In this document: positions 52,975-62,369 of the stretch, in pieces
How the letters are laid out: the number at the start of each line of letters is the position of its first letter
How positions within the stretch are numbered: the stretch's first letter is position 1
NCBI GenBank assembly: GCA_036123585.1
Contig: JAZADN010000089.1
Location: 7,301-71,300 of the forward strand
From: UBA9410 sp036123585
Lineage (GTDB): Bacteria; Actinomycetota; Acidimicrobiia; Acidimicrobiales; MedAcidi-G1
Reading direction: 5' to 3'
DNA length: 64,000 nucleotides
Position numbers and translations under genes: made by a program
The notes under the pieces: model-generated
Told to the model about the DNA's origin: nothing
Seen by the model: the letters and a program-made list of their open reading frames with translations, nothing else
Database searches by the model: none

Positions 52975-55900
52975 ATGACCGTCCAAAGCAGCCCTTTCGC
53001 CAACCAGGAGCGTGTCCTGAACGGGGACCTGCCGGAGCCGCAGGGCCTCTACGACCCCCGTTTCGAACGAGACGCCTGTGGTGTCAACTTCGTCTGCCAC
53101 CTTCGGGGCGTGGCCAGCCACGAGATCGTGCAGTTGGGCATCGGTGCCCTTTGCACGATGCAGCACCGCGGGGCGCTCGGCGCCGAGGTCAATACCGGCG
53201 ACGGGGCTGGACTGCTCATCCAAGTTCCGGACGGCTTCTACCGCGAGGTGCTGCAGGTCGAGGAGGGCATCGAGTTGCCTCAGCCCGGGGCCTACGCCAC
53301 CGGGATAGCGTTCCTACCCGCCGAACCAGCGACCGGGAGTCCAGAGCTCGCCGACCGGGCGGCATGCGAAGTGGAACGCCTTGCCGAGGAGGAGGGCCTC
53401 GAGGTCCTGGCTTGGCGCGACCTGCCCGTGGACGACTCGATGATCGGGAGTGCAGCTCGGGCCAGCGAACCCGTCTTCCGGCAACTCTTCCTGGCCGCTC
53501 GGGCTGATACTGACGGCAACCGCGCGTCCGGCATCGATCTGGATCGCCTGGCCTATGTCCTGCGCAAACGCACCGAGCACGAGATCGTCGTATCTCATGG
53601 GCCGGCCGGCACCGGTGGCGGCGCTGGTCGTGGGGAGCACCGCGTGTACTTCCCCTCACTGTCGACCCGAACCATCGTCTACAAGGGAATGCTGACCACC
53701 ACGCAACTGTCGGAGTTCTTCCTCGACCTGAACGACGAAAGGGTTGAGAGTGCCCTGGCTCTCGTGCACTCCCGGTTCTCGACCAACACCTTCCCGTCGT
53801 GGCCCTTGGCCCACCCATACCGCTACATCGCCCACAACGGCGAGATCAACACGGTGCAAGGCAACCGCAACTGGATGCGGGCCCGTGAGGCCCTGATGGC
53901 CACCGACCTCCTGCCCGGCGACCTTGAGCGGCTCTTCCCCATCTGCACTCCGGGGGCCAGCGACAGCGCAGCCTTTGACGAGGCCCTCGAGTTGCTCACC
54001 CTCGGTGGGTACTCGTTGCCCGAGGCCGTCCTCATGATGATCCCGGAACCGTGGGAGAACCACGCCGAAATGTCCGATGATCGGAAGGCCTTCTATCAGT
54101 ACCACGCGTCCTTGATGGAGCCCTGGGACGGACCTGCGTCGATCGCCTTCACCGACGGCACCGTCATGGGCGCCGTCCTTGACCGAAACGGGCTTCGCCC
54201 CAGTCGCTACTGGGTGACCGCCGAGGGACTGGTCGTCATGGCCAGCGAGGTCGGCGTCGTCGACGTGCCCACCTCCGAGGTGGTCGAGAAGGGCCGACTG
54301 CAGCCTGGGCGCATGTTCCTGATCGACACCACCCAGGGCCGGATCATCCGCGACGACGAGATCAAGGCTGGTCTGGAGTCGGCCCGGCCGTACCGTGAGT
54401 GGCTGGACCACAACCTCGTGCACCTGGATGACCTCCCGCAGCGGGAGAGGATCCATGCCGATGAAGGCACGCTCGTCCAGCACCAGCAGGCCCATGGGTA
54501 CACCCACGAGGCACTCAAGCTGCTCCTGGCCCCCATGGCCCTGGATGGCAAGGGTGCCATCGGTTCGATGGGGACCGACACCCCGGTGGCAGTCCTGTCC
54601 GACCAGCCCCGGACCCTGTACGACTACTTTCAGCAACTGTTCGCCCAGGTCACCAACCCCCCGTTGGACGCCATCCGCGAGGAACTGATCACCGCCCTGT
54701 GCACCACGGTGGGCGCTGAGGGGAACCTGCTGCAACCCACCGCCGACAGCTGCCGCCAGGTCCACCTACCACACCCCGTCCTCACCGAGGAACAGATGGC
54801 GGCCCTGACGGGAATCGGCGACAGCGGCGGACCAGAAGGATTCACCGCCCGGGTGCTGGACTGCCGCTACGAGGTTGCCCGAGGCTCCGATGGACTGTCC
54901 GCCGCCCTGGACCGAATCCGGGCCGGCGCCTCGGAAGCCATAGCGGACGGCGTAACCCTCCTGGTCCTGTCCGATCGGGGCATCACGGCCGACCTAGCCC
55001 CCATCCCGTCGCTGTTGGCCACCGGTGCCGTCCACCACCACCTGATCCGCGAGAAGACCAGGACCCGAGTCGGCCTACTCGTCGAGTCCGGCGACTGTCG
55101 CGAAGTACACCATGTGGCCCTCCTTCTCGGCTATGGCGCCTCAGCCGTGTGCCCGTATCTGGCCTTCGCCTCGGTCGACGCCATGGTTGCCCAGGGCCTC
55201 TACGGCCTGCCAACAGACATGGCGCCCCTGGCATCCCGAGCCAACGTCATCCGGGCCTGCGATCAGGGTCTCCTGAAGATCATGTCCAAGATGGGCATTT
55301 CGACCGTGGCGTCCTACACCGGCGCACAGATCTTCGAGGCCATCGGTCTCGGCGGGGACCTCGTCGAGGACTGCTTCGCCGGGACGGTCAGCCGCCTCGG
55401 CGGCATCGGACTCGAAGTTCTGGCCACGGAGGTCGCAGCACGCCACGCCCTCGCCTTCCCTTCCAACCCGGAGGAGCGGGCGCACCGCACCCTCGAGGTC
55501 GGAGGCGAGTACCAGTGGCGCCGGGAGGGCGAGTACCACCTCTTCAACCCAGAGACCGTCTACAAACTGCAGCACGCCACGCGCGAGGGCCGCTACGACA
55601 TCTTCAAGGAGTACACGAGACTGGTCGACGACCAGTCGGAACGCCTTGCCACCATTCGGGGCCTGTTCCGTCTTCGCGACGACCTACGACCACCGGTCCC
55701 CCTGGATGATGTAGAGCCGGTTTCGGAGATCGTGAAGCGGTTCTCCACCGGCGCCATGTCCTACGGATCGATCAGCGCCGAGGCTCACGAGACCTTGGCC
55801 ATCGCCATGAACCGAATCGGCGGCAAATCGAACACCGGAGAGGGCGGAGAGGACCCGGATCGCTTCACCCCGGAGGCCAATGGTGACCTGCGCCGATCGG

Positions 55901-57654
55901 CCATCAAGCAGGTGGCGTCGGGCCGTTTTGGGGTAACGAGCGAGTACCTGGTCAACAGCGATGACATCCAGATCAAGATGGCCCAGGGCGCCAAGCCCGG
56001 CGAAGGCGGCCAGCTGCCGGGACACAAGGTGTACCCGTGGATCGCCCGCACCCGACACTCCACGCCCGGTGTCGGCCTCATCTCACCCCCGCCGCATCAC
56101 GACATCTACTCCATCGAGGACCTGGCCCAACTCATCTACGACCTCAAGAACGCCAACCCGGAAAGCCGGGTCCACGTGAAGCTGGTTGCCGAGGTCGGAG
56201 TGGGGACGGTGGCCGCCGGCGTGTCCAAGGCACATGCGGACGTGGTTCTCATCTCCGGCCATGACGGGGGAACCGGGGCCTCGCCCCTTACCTCGATCAA
56301 GCACGCCGGCGCTCCGTGGGAACTGGGCTTGGCCGAGACCCAGCAAACACTCCTCCTGAACGATTTACGTGACCGCATCGTCGTCCAAGTGGACGGCCAA
56401 CTGAAGACGGGCCGCGACGTCGTGATCGCCGCGCTCCTTGGGGGCGACGAGTTCGGCTTCGCCACTGCTCCTCTTGTCGTGTCGGGTTGCGTGATGATGC
56501 GGGTCTGCCATCTCGACACCTGCCCGGTGGGAGTAGCCACCCAGAACCCGGAGTTGCGCAGGAAATTCACCGGGCGCCCCGAATTCGTCGTGAACTTCTT
56601 CGAGTACATCGCCGAGGAGGTCCGTGAAGTGCTGGCCTCACTGGGCTTTCGCACCCTGGAGGAGGCAATCGGAAGGACCGAGAACCTGGATGTACGGGAT
56701 GCCGTGGACCATTGGAAGGCGGCCGGGCTGGACCTATCTCCAATCCTCCACGTACCCGACGTCGGCAATGCCGATCGACACAACACCAGTGTGCAGGACC
56801 ACGGCCTGGACGCAATTCTGGACCGCACCCTGATCGAAGAGGCTGATCCTGCCCTGTCCGACGGTCAGGCCGTCCGGATCGCCGCCCGGATCGGCAACGT
56901 CGATCGATCGGTGGGCACGATGCTCGGGTACGAGCTCACGAAGCGCTACGGAGGGAACGGGCTGCCCGACAACACCGTCTCGATCGACCTGCACGGTTCG
57001 GCCGGCAACAGCCTCGGCGCCTTCATTCCGCGGGGTGTCACGCTTCGCTTGACCGGGGACGCCAACGACTACGTGGGCAAGGGCTTGTCAGGTGGCCGGA
57101 TCACCATCAGACCGCCGGCTGATGCCCCGTTCGTAGCCGAGGAGCAGATCATCGCCGGCAACGTCCTGCTCTACGGTGCCACCTCCGGCGAGACCTTCAT
57201 CCGCGGGCGGGTGGGGGAGCGGTTCTGCGTCCGGAATTCAGGCGCTACCGCAGTCGTAGAGGGCATCGGCGATCATGGCTGTGAGTACATGACGGGAGGT
57301 CGAGTTGTCATTCTCGGCCCGACGGGCCGGAACTTCGCCGCCGGGATGTCCGGAGGCACCGCTTTTGTCCACGATCCGGCTGGCGGCTTCCCCGATCGGG
57401 TGAACAAGGAGATGGTGCTGGTCGAAGCGCCTGACGGAGACGACCAGATCTGGTTGCGGGACCTCCTCGTCCGCCATCAGGCCGAGACCGGCTCCGCCGT
57501 GGCCGAACGTCTGCTGGTTTCGTGGGAGATCGAGGCTGAGAACTTCGTAAAGGTCATGCCCAGCGATTACAAGCGAGTCCTGGAGGCGGCTGCCGCCGCC
57601 CGCGCCGCCGGCGGCGACGAGGTCGAGGCGATCATGGCCTCGACGCGGGCGTAG
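52975..57654 (+). CDS. gltB: Glutamate synthase (NADPH) large subunit
   Basis: 1559 residues from ATG 52975. C35 in RFERDACGVNF is the N-terminal nucleophile of the glutaminase domain after processing of a propeptide. The FMN barrel follows the central domain, with GGKSNTGEGGEDPDRF. The 3Fe-4S cluster ligands are in CVMMRVCHLDTCPVGVATQ. The C-terminal beta-helix has GLSGGRI and SGGTAFV. It makes two glutamates from glutamine and 2-oxoglutarate. ATG 52933 is an alternative start adding 14 residues; neither has a strong ribosome site. Confidence 0.95.
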   Translation: MTVQSSPFANQERVLNGDLPEPQGLYDPRFERDACGVNFVCHLRGVASHEIVQLGIGALCTMQHRGALGAEVNTGDGAGLLIQVPDGFYREVLQVEEGIELPQPGAYATGIAFLPAEPATGSPELADRAACEVERLAEEEGLEVLAWRDLPVDDSMIGSAARASEPVFRQLFLAARADTDGNRASGIDLDRLAYVLRKRTEHEIVVSHGPAGTGGGAGRGEHRVYFPSLSTRTIVYKGMLTTTQLSEFFLDLNDERVESALALVHSRFSTNTFPSWPLAHPYRYIAHNGEINTVQGNRNWMRAREALMATDLLPGDLERLFPICTPGASDSAAFDEALELLTLGGYSLPEAVLMMIPEPWENHAEMSDDRKAFYQYHASLMEPWDGPASIAFTDGTVMGAVLDRNGLRPSRYWVTAEGLVVMASEVGVVDVPTSEVVEKGRLQPGRMFLIDTTQGRIIRDDEIKAGLESARPYREWLDHNLVHLDDLPQRERIHADEGTLVQHQQAHGYTHEALKLLLAPMALDGKGAIGSMGTDTPVAVLSDQPRTLYDYFQQLFAQVTNPPLDAIREELITALCTTVGAEGNLLQPTADSCRQVHLPHPVLTEEQMAALTGIGDSGGPEGFTARVLDCRYEVARGSDGLSAALDRIRAGASEAIADGVTLLVLSDRGITADLAPIPSLLATGAVHHHLIREKTRTRVGLLVESGDCREVHHVALLLGYGASAVCPYLAFASVDAMVAQGLYGLPTDMAPLASRANVIRACDQGLLKIMSKMGISTVASYTGAQIFEAIGLGGDLVEDCFAGTVSRLGGIGLEVLATEVAARHALAFPSNPEERAHRTLEVGGEYQWRREGEYHLFNPETVYKLQHATREGRYDIFKEYTRLVDDQSERLATIRGLFRLRDDLRPPVPLDDVEPVSEIVKRFSTGAMSYGSISAEAHETLAIAMNRIGGKSNTGEGGEDPDRFTPEANGDLRRSAIKQVASGRFGVTSEYLVNSDDIQIKMAQGAKPGEGGQLPGHKVYPWIARTRHSTPGVGLISPPPHHDIYSIEDLAQLIYDLKNANPESRVHVKLVAEVGVGTVAAGVSKAHADVVLISGHDGGTGASPLTSIKHAGAPWELGLAETQQTLLLNDLRDRIVVQVDGQLKTGRDVVIAALLGGDEFGFATAPLVVSGCVMMRVCHLDTCPVGVATQNPELRRKFTGRPEFVVNFFEYIAEEVREVLASLGFRTLEEAIGRTENLDVRDAVDHWKAAGLDLSPILHVPDVGNADRHNTSVQDHGLDAILDRTLIEEADPALSDGQAVRIAARIGNVDRSVGTMLGYELTKRYGGNGLPDNTVSIDLHGSAGNSLGAFIPRGVTLRLTGDANDYVGKGLSGGRITIRPPADAPFVAEEQIIAGNVLLYGATSGETFIRGRVGERFCVRNSGATAVVEGIGDHGCEYMTGGRVVILGPTGRNFAAGMSGGTAFVHDPAGGFPDRVNKEMVLVEAPDGDDQIWLRDLLVRHQAETGSAVAERLLVSWEIEAENFVKVMPSDYKRVLEAAAAARAAGGDEVEAIMASTRA

Positions 57655-57680
57655 GACAGGAGACTGGAGAGAGCACCACC

Positions 57681-59144
57681 ATGGGCGATCCACGCGGCTT
57701 TCTGAAACTCGACCGTCACCTGCCGGAACGCCGGTCGGTTCCTGTCCGCCTACGCGACTGGAAAGAGGTCTACGAATCCTTCGGTGAGGAGTCACTCCGC
57801 GATCAGGCCAGCCGCTGCATGGACTGCGGTATCCCGTTTTGTAATAGCGGGTGTCCACTGGGCAACCTCATTCCGGATTGGAACGACCTGACATACCGTG
57901 GCCATTGGAAAGAGGCCATCGACCGTCTTCACGCCACCAACAACTTTCCCGAGTTCACCGGACGACTCTGCCCTGCGCCGTGTGAGGCCGCCTGTGTGCT
58001 CGGGATCAACGAACCGCCTGTGACCATCAAGCAGGTCGAGGTGTCGATCGTCGACCGGGCATGGGAGGAGGGGTGGATCGTCCCACTGGTTCCGGCCGAG
58101 AACACCGGGCGGCGGATCGCAGTGGTCGGCTCCGGTCCAGCCGGCCTGGCCGCCGCACAGCAACTCACACGGGCCGGTCACGGCGTGGTCGTCTTCGAGC
58201 GAGCTGATCGCATCGGCGGCTTGCTGCGCTACGGCATACCCGAGTTCAAGATGGAAAAGCGCCACCTGGACCGGCGTCTCGCCCAGATGGAGGCCGAGGG
58301 GACCGAATTTCGGACCAATACCAATGTGGGCGTCGACATCTCAGCCGACGAGCTACGGGCTGACTTCGACGTCGTGGTTCTGGCCGGAGGTGCCACCCAG
58401 TGGCGCGACCTCCCCATCCCGGGGCGCGAGGCCGTCGGCATACACCAGGCCATGGACTACCTGCCGGGTGCCAATCGGGTTCAGGAGGGCGACCTCGACG
58501 CGGCGCCGATCAGCGCTGAGGGGAAGGACGTGGTCATCATCGGGGGTGGCGACACCGGTGCCGACTGCTTGGGGACGTCCCTGCGTCAGGGCGCCAATTC
58601 CGTCCACCAGTTCGAGATCATGCCGCGCCCGCCCGACGAGCGTCCTGACGCGAACCCGTGGCCGACGTGGCCCGTGGTTTACCGGGTCTCGTCGGCTCAC
58701 GAGGAGGGTGGCAACCGCGAGTACGCCATCAACACGTCGGAGTTCCTCTCCGACGACGACGGCAACCTGACGGGGTTGCGGACACACCGGGTGGAGCAGG
58801 TCTCCTCGAACGGTCGGGCTTCCTTCGAGCCCCTCGTGGGCACCGAGGAGGTGTTCCCGGCTGACCTGGTGTTCCTCGCCATGGGCTTCGTGGGTCCGGA
58901 GCGCACTGAACTTCTCGAGGGCCTCGGCGTCGAGATGGACGCCCGGGGCAATGTGGTCCGGGACGATGACTACGGCTCCACGGTGGACGGGGTGTACGTG
59001 TGCGGCGACATGGGCAGAGGTCAGTCCCTGATCGTTTGGGCCATCGCCGAGGGTCGCAGTTGCGCCGCCGCTGTTGATCGTGCGCTGTCGGGTACCACTC
59101 AACTGCCAGCGTCCCTACCGGCAACGGCTACCCCCCTTCGTTGA
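57681..59144 (+). CDS. gltD: Glutamate synthase small subunit
   Basis: 487 residues. Two N-terminal 4Fe-4S clusters are bound by CMDCGIPFC...GCPLGN and CPAPCEAAC. The FAD motif AVVGSGPAGLAAAQQL and NADPH motif VIIGGGDTGADCLGT follow. The C-terminal VYVCGDMGRGQSLIVWAIAEGR is standard. It passes electrons from NADPH to GltB. It starts 26 bases after gltB behind a GGAGAG site, so the two form an operon. Confidence 0.95.
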   Translation: MGDPRGFLKLDRHLPERRSVPVRLRDWKEVYESFGEESLRDQASRCMDCGIPFCNSGCPLGNLIPDWNDLTYRGHWKEAIDRLHATNNFPEFTGRLCPAPCEAACVLGINEPPVTIKQVEVSIVDRAWEEGWIVPLVPAENTGRRIAVVGSGPAGLAAAQQLTRAGHGVVVFERADRIGGLLRYGIPEFKMEKRHLDRRLAQMEAEGTEFRTNTNVGVDISADELRADFDVVVLAGGATQWRDLPIPGREAVGIHQAMDYLPGANRVQEGDLDAAPISAEGKDVVIIGGGDTGADCLGTSLRQGANSVHQFEIMPRPPDERPDANPWPTWPVVYRVSSAHEEGGNREYAINTSEFLSDDDGNLTGLRTHRVEQVSSNGRASFEPLVGTEEVFPADLVFLAMGFVGPERTELLEGLGVEMDARGNVVRDDDYGSTVDGVYVCGDMGRGQSLIVWAIAEGRSCAAAVDRALSGTTQLPASLPATATPLR

Positions 59145-59176
59145 CCGCGGACTTCGTTACGCCGAGGGACGCCCCC

Positions 59177-60088
59177 ATGGATGCGCAGCGTGTGCACCTC
59201 GTGCTCGTTCACCGGAACCGCGGAACAACATGCGCTGAGACAACTCGTCGGTTCCTGGCCGACGCTGAAGTCGGCGGGCTCCTCATGACGGTGGCCGTGG
59301 TGGACAACGGATCCGACCAGGGGGAACTCGCCGGCCTACGACGAGGTCTGGCGGGCCTCTCCGAGGACGCCGTGTCCGTGGTCGAGGTGGGCGCCAACCT
59401 TGGATTCGGACCGGGGGCCAACGTCGGACTGGATCGGTGGTTGGAGGGATCCGACGGCCATCCAACTGGGGAGGTGTGCCTTCTGGCCCCCCATGACGCC
59501 CGTCCCGCCGAGGGCACAGTGGTCCGGCTGGTCGACGAACTCCTGTCGCGGCCTGGCGCGGGTCTGGCCTGCGCCGACGTTGGTGACGGTGAGACGCCCC
59601 GTGTTCAGCCCTGGCTTGGTCCGATCGGCGAGCCCGCTTCATCGCCATCGAACGGGCATGGGGTCAGGTGGGATCCCGCCGATTACCCCCACGGGACCCT
59701 CCTGGCAGCCCGGCGTGCCTGTCTAAAGCAGGTGGGAATCTTCGACGAGCGTTACTTCGCCTACTGCGAAGAGGCGGACCTGGGTATCCGCACCCGAGCT
59801 TCAGGATGGGAGGTAGGCCTGGTGAGGGGGGCGCTGGTCCATAACCCGGAGAGCAACTCCGATGCGGCGGTCATTGACCACCTGATGGTCCGCAACACAC
59901 TGCTGCTCCTGAGGACTCATTTCGGCCTGGCCAACATGTTGTTCCGGGCCGGCGTGGTGGTCGCCGAGCACGTAGTCGGCTGGTGGCGACCCGAAGTGCG
60001 GGGCCCGTACCACACCGGCCGGGCGCGCCTGCGGGCGGTCCGCGATGCTCTGACCGGCCGGTTTGGTCCGCCGGCGGGTAACGCCTGA
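59177..60088 (+). CDS. Family 2 glycosyltransferase (GT2)
   Basis: 303 residues. VAVVDNGSDQ, NLGFGPGANVGL, and FDERYFAYCEEADLGIRTRASGW match the GT2 group that includes rhamnosyl- and galactofuranosyltransferases. The usual N-P-D or DxD metal motif after the NLGFG region reads APHDARP instead, so the metal site is unusual. A C-terminal hydrophobic stretch may touch the membrane. ATG 59177 has GAGGGA 8 bases upstream; TTG 59141, overlapping gltD, is the alternative start. Confidence 0.8.
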   Translation: MDAQRVHLVLVHRNRGTTCAETTRRFLADAEVGGLLMTVAVVDNGSDQGELAGLRRGLAGLSEDAVSVVEVGANLGFGPGANVGLDRWLEGSDGHPTGEVCLLAPHDARPAEGTVVRLVDELLSRPGAGLACADVGDGETPRVQPWLGPIGEPASSPSNGHGVRWDPADYPHGTLLAARRACLKQVGIFDERYFAYCEEADLGIRTRASGWEVGLVRGALVHNPESNSDAAVIDHLMVRNTLLLLRTHFGLANMLFRAGVVVAEHVVGWWRPEVRGPYHTGRARLRAVRDALTGRFGPPAGNA

Positions 60089-60137
60089 CCCTGGACGGCG
60101 CCTTGGTATGTGGAGGTGCGGCCTCTGGTCCGCCGGA

Positions 60138-60908
60138 TCAGAAGGCCTGGGCGTCGAGAAAATCCAGGGCGGCTTCAAGAAAGCCGAAGTGCTTCGGGGT
60201 GGCAAAGTGGTCTACCCCCCGAAGTTCCCGGAATATGGCGTCCGGTAGGGCGTCGACCAGGGAATCTGCCGGCCCAGCGAAGTCCCGATCCCCGAGGACG
60301 ACCAAGACGGGGGCCGTGACGCGGGCCAAGATCTCGGCGGTGAACCTTCGGCGGTCCGGGCGTGTCATGAACGCGGCCAGGGCTTCACGGTCTCTGCTTC
60401 CCGGCTGAGGACTGCCGGCCTCGGGAAGGTCCGCGAAGTACCTCAATTCAGGGTCGTCAGCCACCCCGGTCCTGACCGCCTCTGCGATACGCAGGGCCCG
60501 GTCATCAGAAGCTCCCCTGCCGGCTTCATCGGCGTCGCCTCCGTCCTTGCCCTCGTTCGGGTCCGGCGGGAACAGATTTTGGCCTACGCCCGACACCACG
60601 ATCCTGCGGAAGCGATGAGGATGGTGGGCAGCCAGCCACAAGAGGGCCATGGCCCCGGCTGAGAAGCCGACCGCGTCGACAGGGTCGTCGGGCATTTCGT
60701 CCAGGACCCGGTCCTCGAGGTCACGGTAGGCCTCTGGTTCTGTGGGCTTCGGTGCCGCGCCATGCCCCAGGAGGTCCACGCCAACCACACGGCGTCCCGC
60801 GTCGGAAAGAAGGTCGACCCACCCGTTGTGCCGCCAGGTGGACTCAAAGGACGTCCCGAAGCCGTGTACGAGAAGCACGTCGGGACTTGTCGCCGAGGGG
60901 GACACCAT
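60138..60908 (-). CDS. Alpha/beta hydrolase (Ser nucleophile)
   Basis: 256 residues. LLVHGFGTSFESTW is the oxyanion segment, VGFSAGAMALLWLA the nucleophile elbow (GFSAG), LGDRDFAGP has the acid Asp and GVDHFATP the His. An acidic Gly-Asp-rich loop (GKDGGDADEAGRGASDD) forms an unusual lid. The ATG lies exactly 6 bases after TACGTT. It diverges from the DUF2142 gene. Substrate unknown. Confidence 0.8.
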   Translation of the reverse strand: MVSPSATSPDVLLVHGFGTSFESTWRHNGWVDLLSDAGRRVVGVDLLGHGAAPKPTEPEAYRDLEDRVLDEMPDDPVDAVGFSAGAMALLWLAAHHPHRFRRIVVSGVGQNLFPPDPNEGKDGGDADEAGRGASDDRALRIAEAVRTGVADDPELRYFADLPEAGSPQPGSRDREALAAFMTRPDRRRFTAEILARVTAPVLVVLGDRDFAGPADSLVDALPDAIFRELRGVDHFATPKHFGFLEAALDFLDAQAF

Positions 60909-60914
60909 GGCCGC

Positions 60915-60920
60915 AACGTA
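60915..60920 (-). promoter_or_regulatory. Leaderless -10 box for the alpha/beta hydrolase gene
   Basis: TACGTT on the reverse strand is exactly 6 bases (GCGGCC) before ATG 60908. Confidence 0.5.
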
Positions 60921-60969
60921 TCCGTTTGCACCAAGGAGGACGGGACCCGGCGGCCCCTGCGGGTTCTCC

Positions 60970-60975
60970 TACGCT
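60970..60975 (+). promoter_or_regulatory. Leaderless -10 box for the DUF2142 gene
   Basis: TACGCT is 7 bases before GTG 60983. The in-frame region upstream overlaps the divergent hydrolase gene, so the box also fixes the start. Confidence 0.45.
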
Positions 60976-60982
60976 GTGGACG

Positions 60983-62353
60983 GTGACAGCCCAGCGACTT
61001 CTCCTCATGGTCGGTGTGCCGCTCGGACTCCTCATCGCTCTGCTGTCTCCGGCTTGGACCGCTTACGACGAGTTCACCCACTTCGCGAGGGTCGTTGACA
61101 TGGCGAGCGGGAATCTCGAACCGGGAGAACACGCCGAGGGGGTCGGATCGGTCATCCCGGCCGCCCACCGGGAGGCCACCGGTCAAATCATCCTTGACCA
61201 TCAAGCCGGTCGGTCGCCATGGACGCCGACCTCCGTGCGGGCGCTGCTGGGCCACCGACCCGACGGGCGGACCATCTTCGTCGATACCCGTCCAACCACA
61301 GCCGCGACCCCACTCGGGTACCTGCCTGCCACCGCTGGGGCGGCCCTGCCAGTTGCGGTCGATGCGCCCGGCCTGTTGGTCCTCTGGGCAGGCCGGTTGG
61401 CCTCCCTGACCTGCTACTTGGCTCTGGCCTGGTGGGCGGTCCGTTCCGCAGCGTCGTTTCGTTGGACGCTGTTGGCTGCCGCCCTGGTCCCATTGAATCT
61501 TGCCCTGGCTGCCTCGGTGTCCCCGGATGGCCTGACCATCGCCGCTGTGTTGGTAGCGGTGGCGACATGGACCCGCATAGAGGCCGGCGAGGAACTCGGC
61601 TGGGGGCCTCTCGTGGCGACCACAGTGCTTCTGGCATTGGCCAAGCCGCCGTACTTCCTGGTACTCGCCCTCTTCCCCATGTCGTGGCTGCTGGAGCGGA
61701 CAGCGTCCCGTGGACGGGCAGCAGCGGTTGCTCTTGGGGCCATGGCTACCGGGCTCTCCGTCTCCCTAGCCCGCTCCTCCGAGAACTATCAGGCGGCCAC
61801 CACCACCATGATCCAGCAGATCGACTACCAGCCGGGAGTCCAGCGGGACCGACTCCTGGGTGACCTTCCGGGCTTCGTGTGGGCCACGGTCGATACGTGG
61901 ATCACCGAATATCGACACTACGTCCAAGGGTGGCACCGGCAGTTGGGGTTCTGGGAGGCCGACATGGCCACGGTGGTCCCGTGGTTACTGGTGGTCGCCT
62001 CCCTCGTGGCCGTGGCCCGACTCGACGGAAAGGATCTCCGCCGTCTACGTGGTGTCCGCCGTTCCCTGGTGGGCGGCGGGGTGGCGTTGCTCCTCGTCGC
62101 CATCTACGCGGCGGCGTACGTCTACTTCACCGATCGAGCCGACTACGCCCACATCGGGCTACAGATGGCGCGGTACTCGTCTCCGTTGGCCGTCCTCGCA
62201 GCCATGGCTTGGCTACCCCGTCTGGTAGTGCCAGCTGCCAATCGCCTGGAGGGACGGTGGGCGCTGCTCCTCGTCGCCATCGGGCCCTCGGTCTCTGTCG
62301 GGGCATCGGTTTTCACCTGGCTGTGGACGGGAGCAAACACACCGCTGGGCTGA
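60983..62353 (+). CDS. DUF2142-family polytopic membrane protein (GT-C-like)
   Basis: 456 residues with about 10-12 hydrophobic helices. Near the N-terminus TAYDEFTHFARVVDMASGNLEPG matches the D-E-x-x-H-F motif in the first external loop of DUF2142 proteins, placed like the catalytic Asp of lipid-linked GT-C glycosyltransferases. It probably transfers a sugar from a lipid carrier on the outer face of the membrane, but this is inferred from fold. GTG 60983 is preferred because earlier frame codons lie inside the hydrolase gene. Confidence 0.78.
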   Translation: MTAQRLLLMVGVPLGLLIALLSPAWTAYDEFTHFARVVDMASGNLEPGEHAEGVGSVIPAAHREATGQIILDHQAGRSPWTPTSVRALLGHRPDGRTIFVDTRPTTAATPLGYLPATAGAALPVAVDAPGLLVLWAGRLASLTCYLALAWWAVRSAASFRWTLLAAALVPLNLALAASVSPDGLTIAAVLVAVATWTRIEAGEELGWGPLVATTVLLALAKPPYFLVLALFPMSWLLERTASRGRAAAVALGAMATGLSVSLARSSENYQAATTTMIQQIDYQPGVQRDRLLGDLPGFVWATVDTWITEYRHYVQGWHRQLGFWEADMATVVPWLLVVASLVAVARLDGKDLRRLRGVRRSLVGGGVALLLVAIYAAAYVYFTDRADYAHIGLQMARYSSPLAVLAAMAWLPRLVVPAANRLEGRWALLLVAIGPSVSVGASVFTWLWTGANTPLG

Positions 62354-62369
62354 CGAGAGCCATCGTCGC

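Noticed and set aside
53656..54765. 369-residue reverse frame inside gltB
   Set aside because: It lies wholly within the glutaminase and central domain of GltB, which is intact; no family features of its own.
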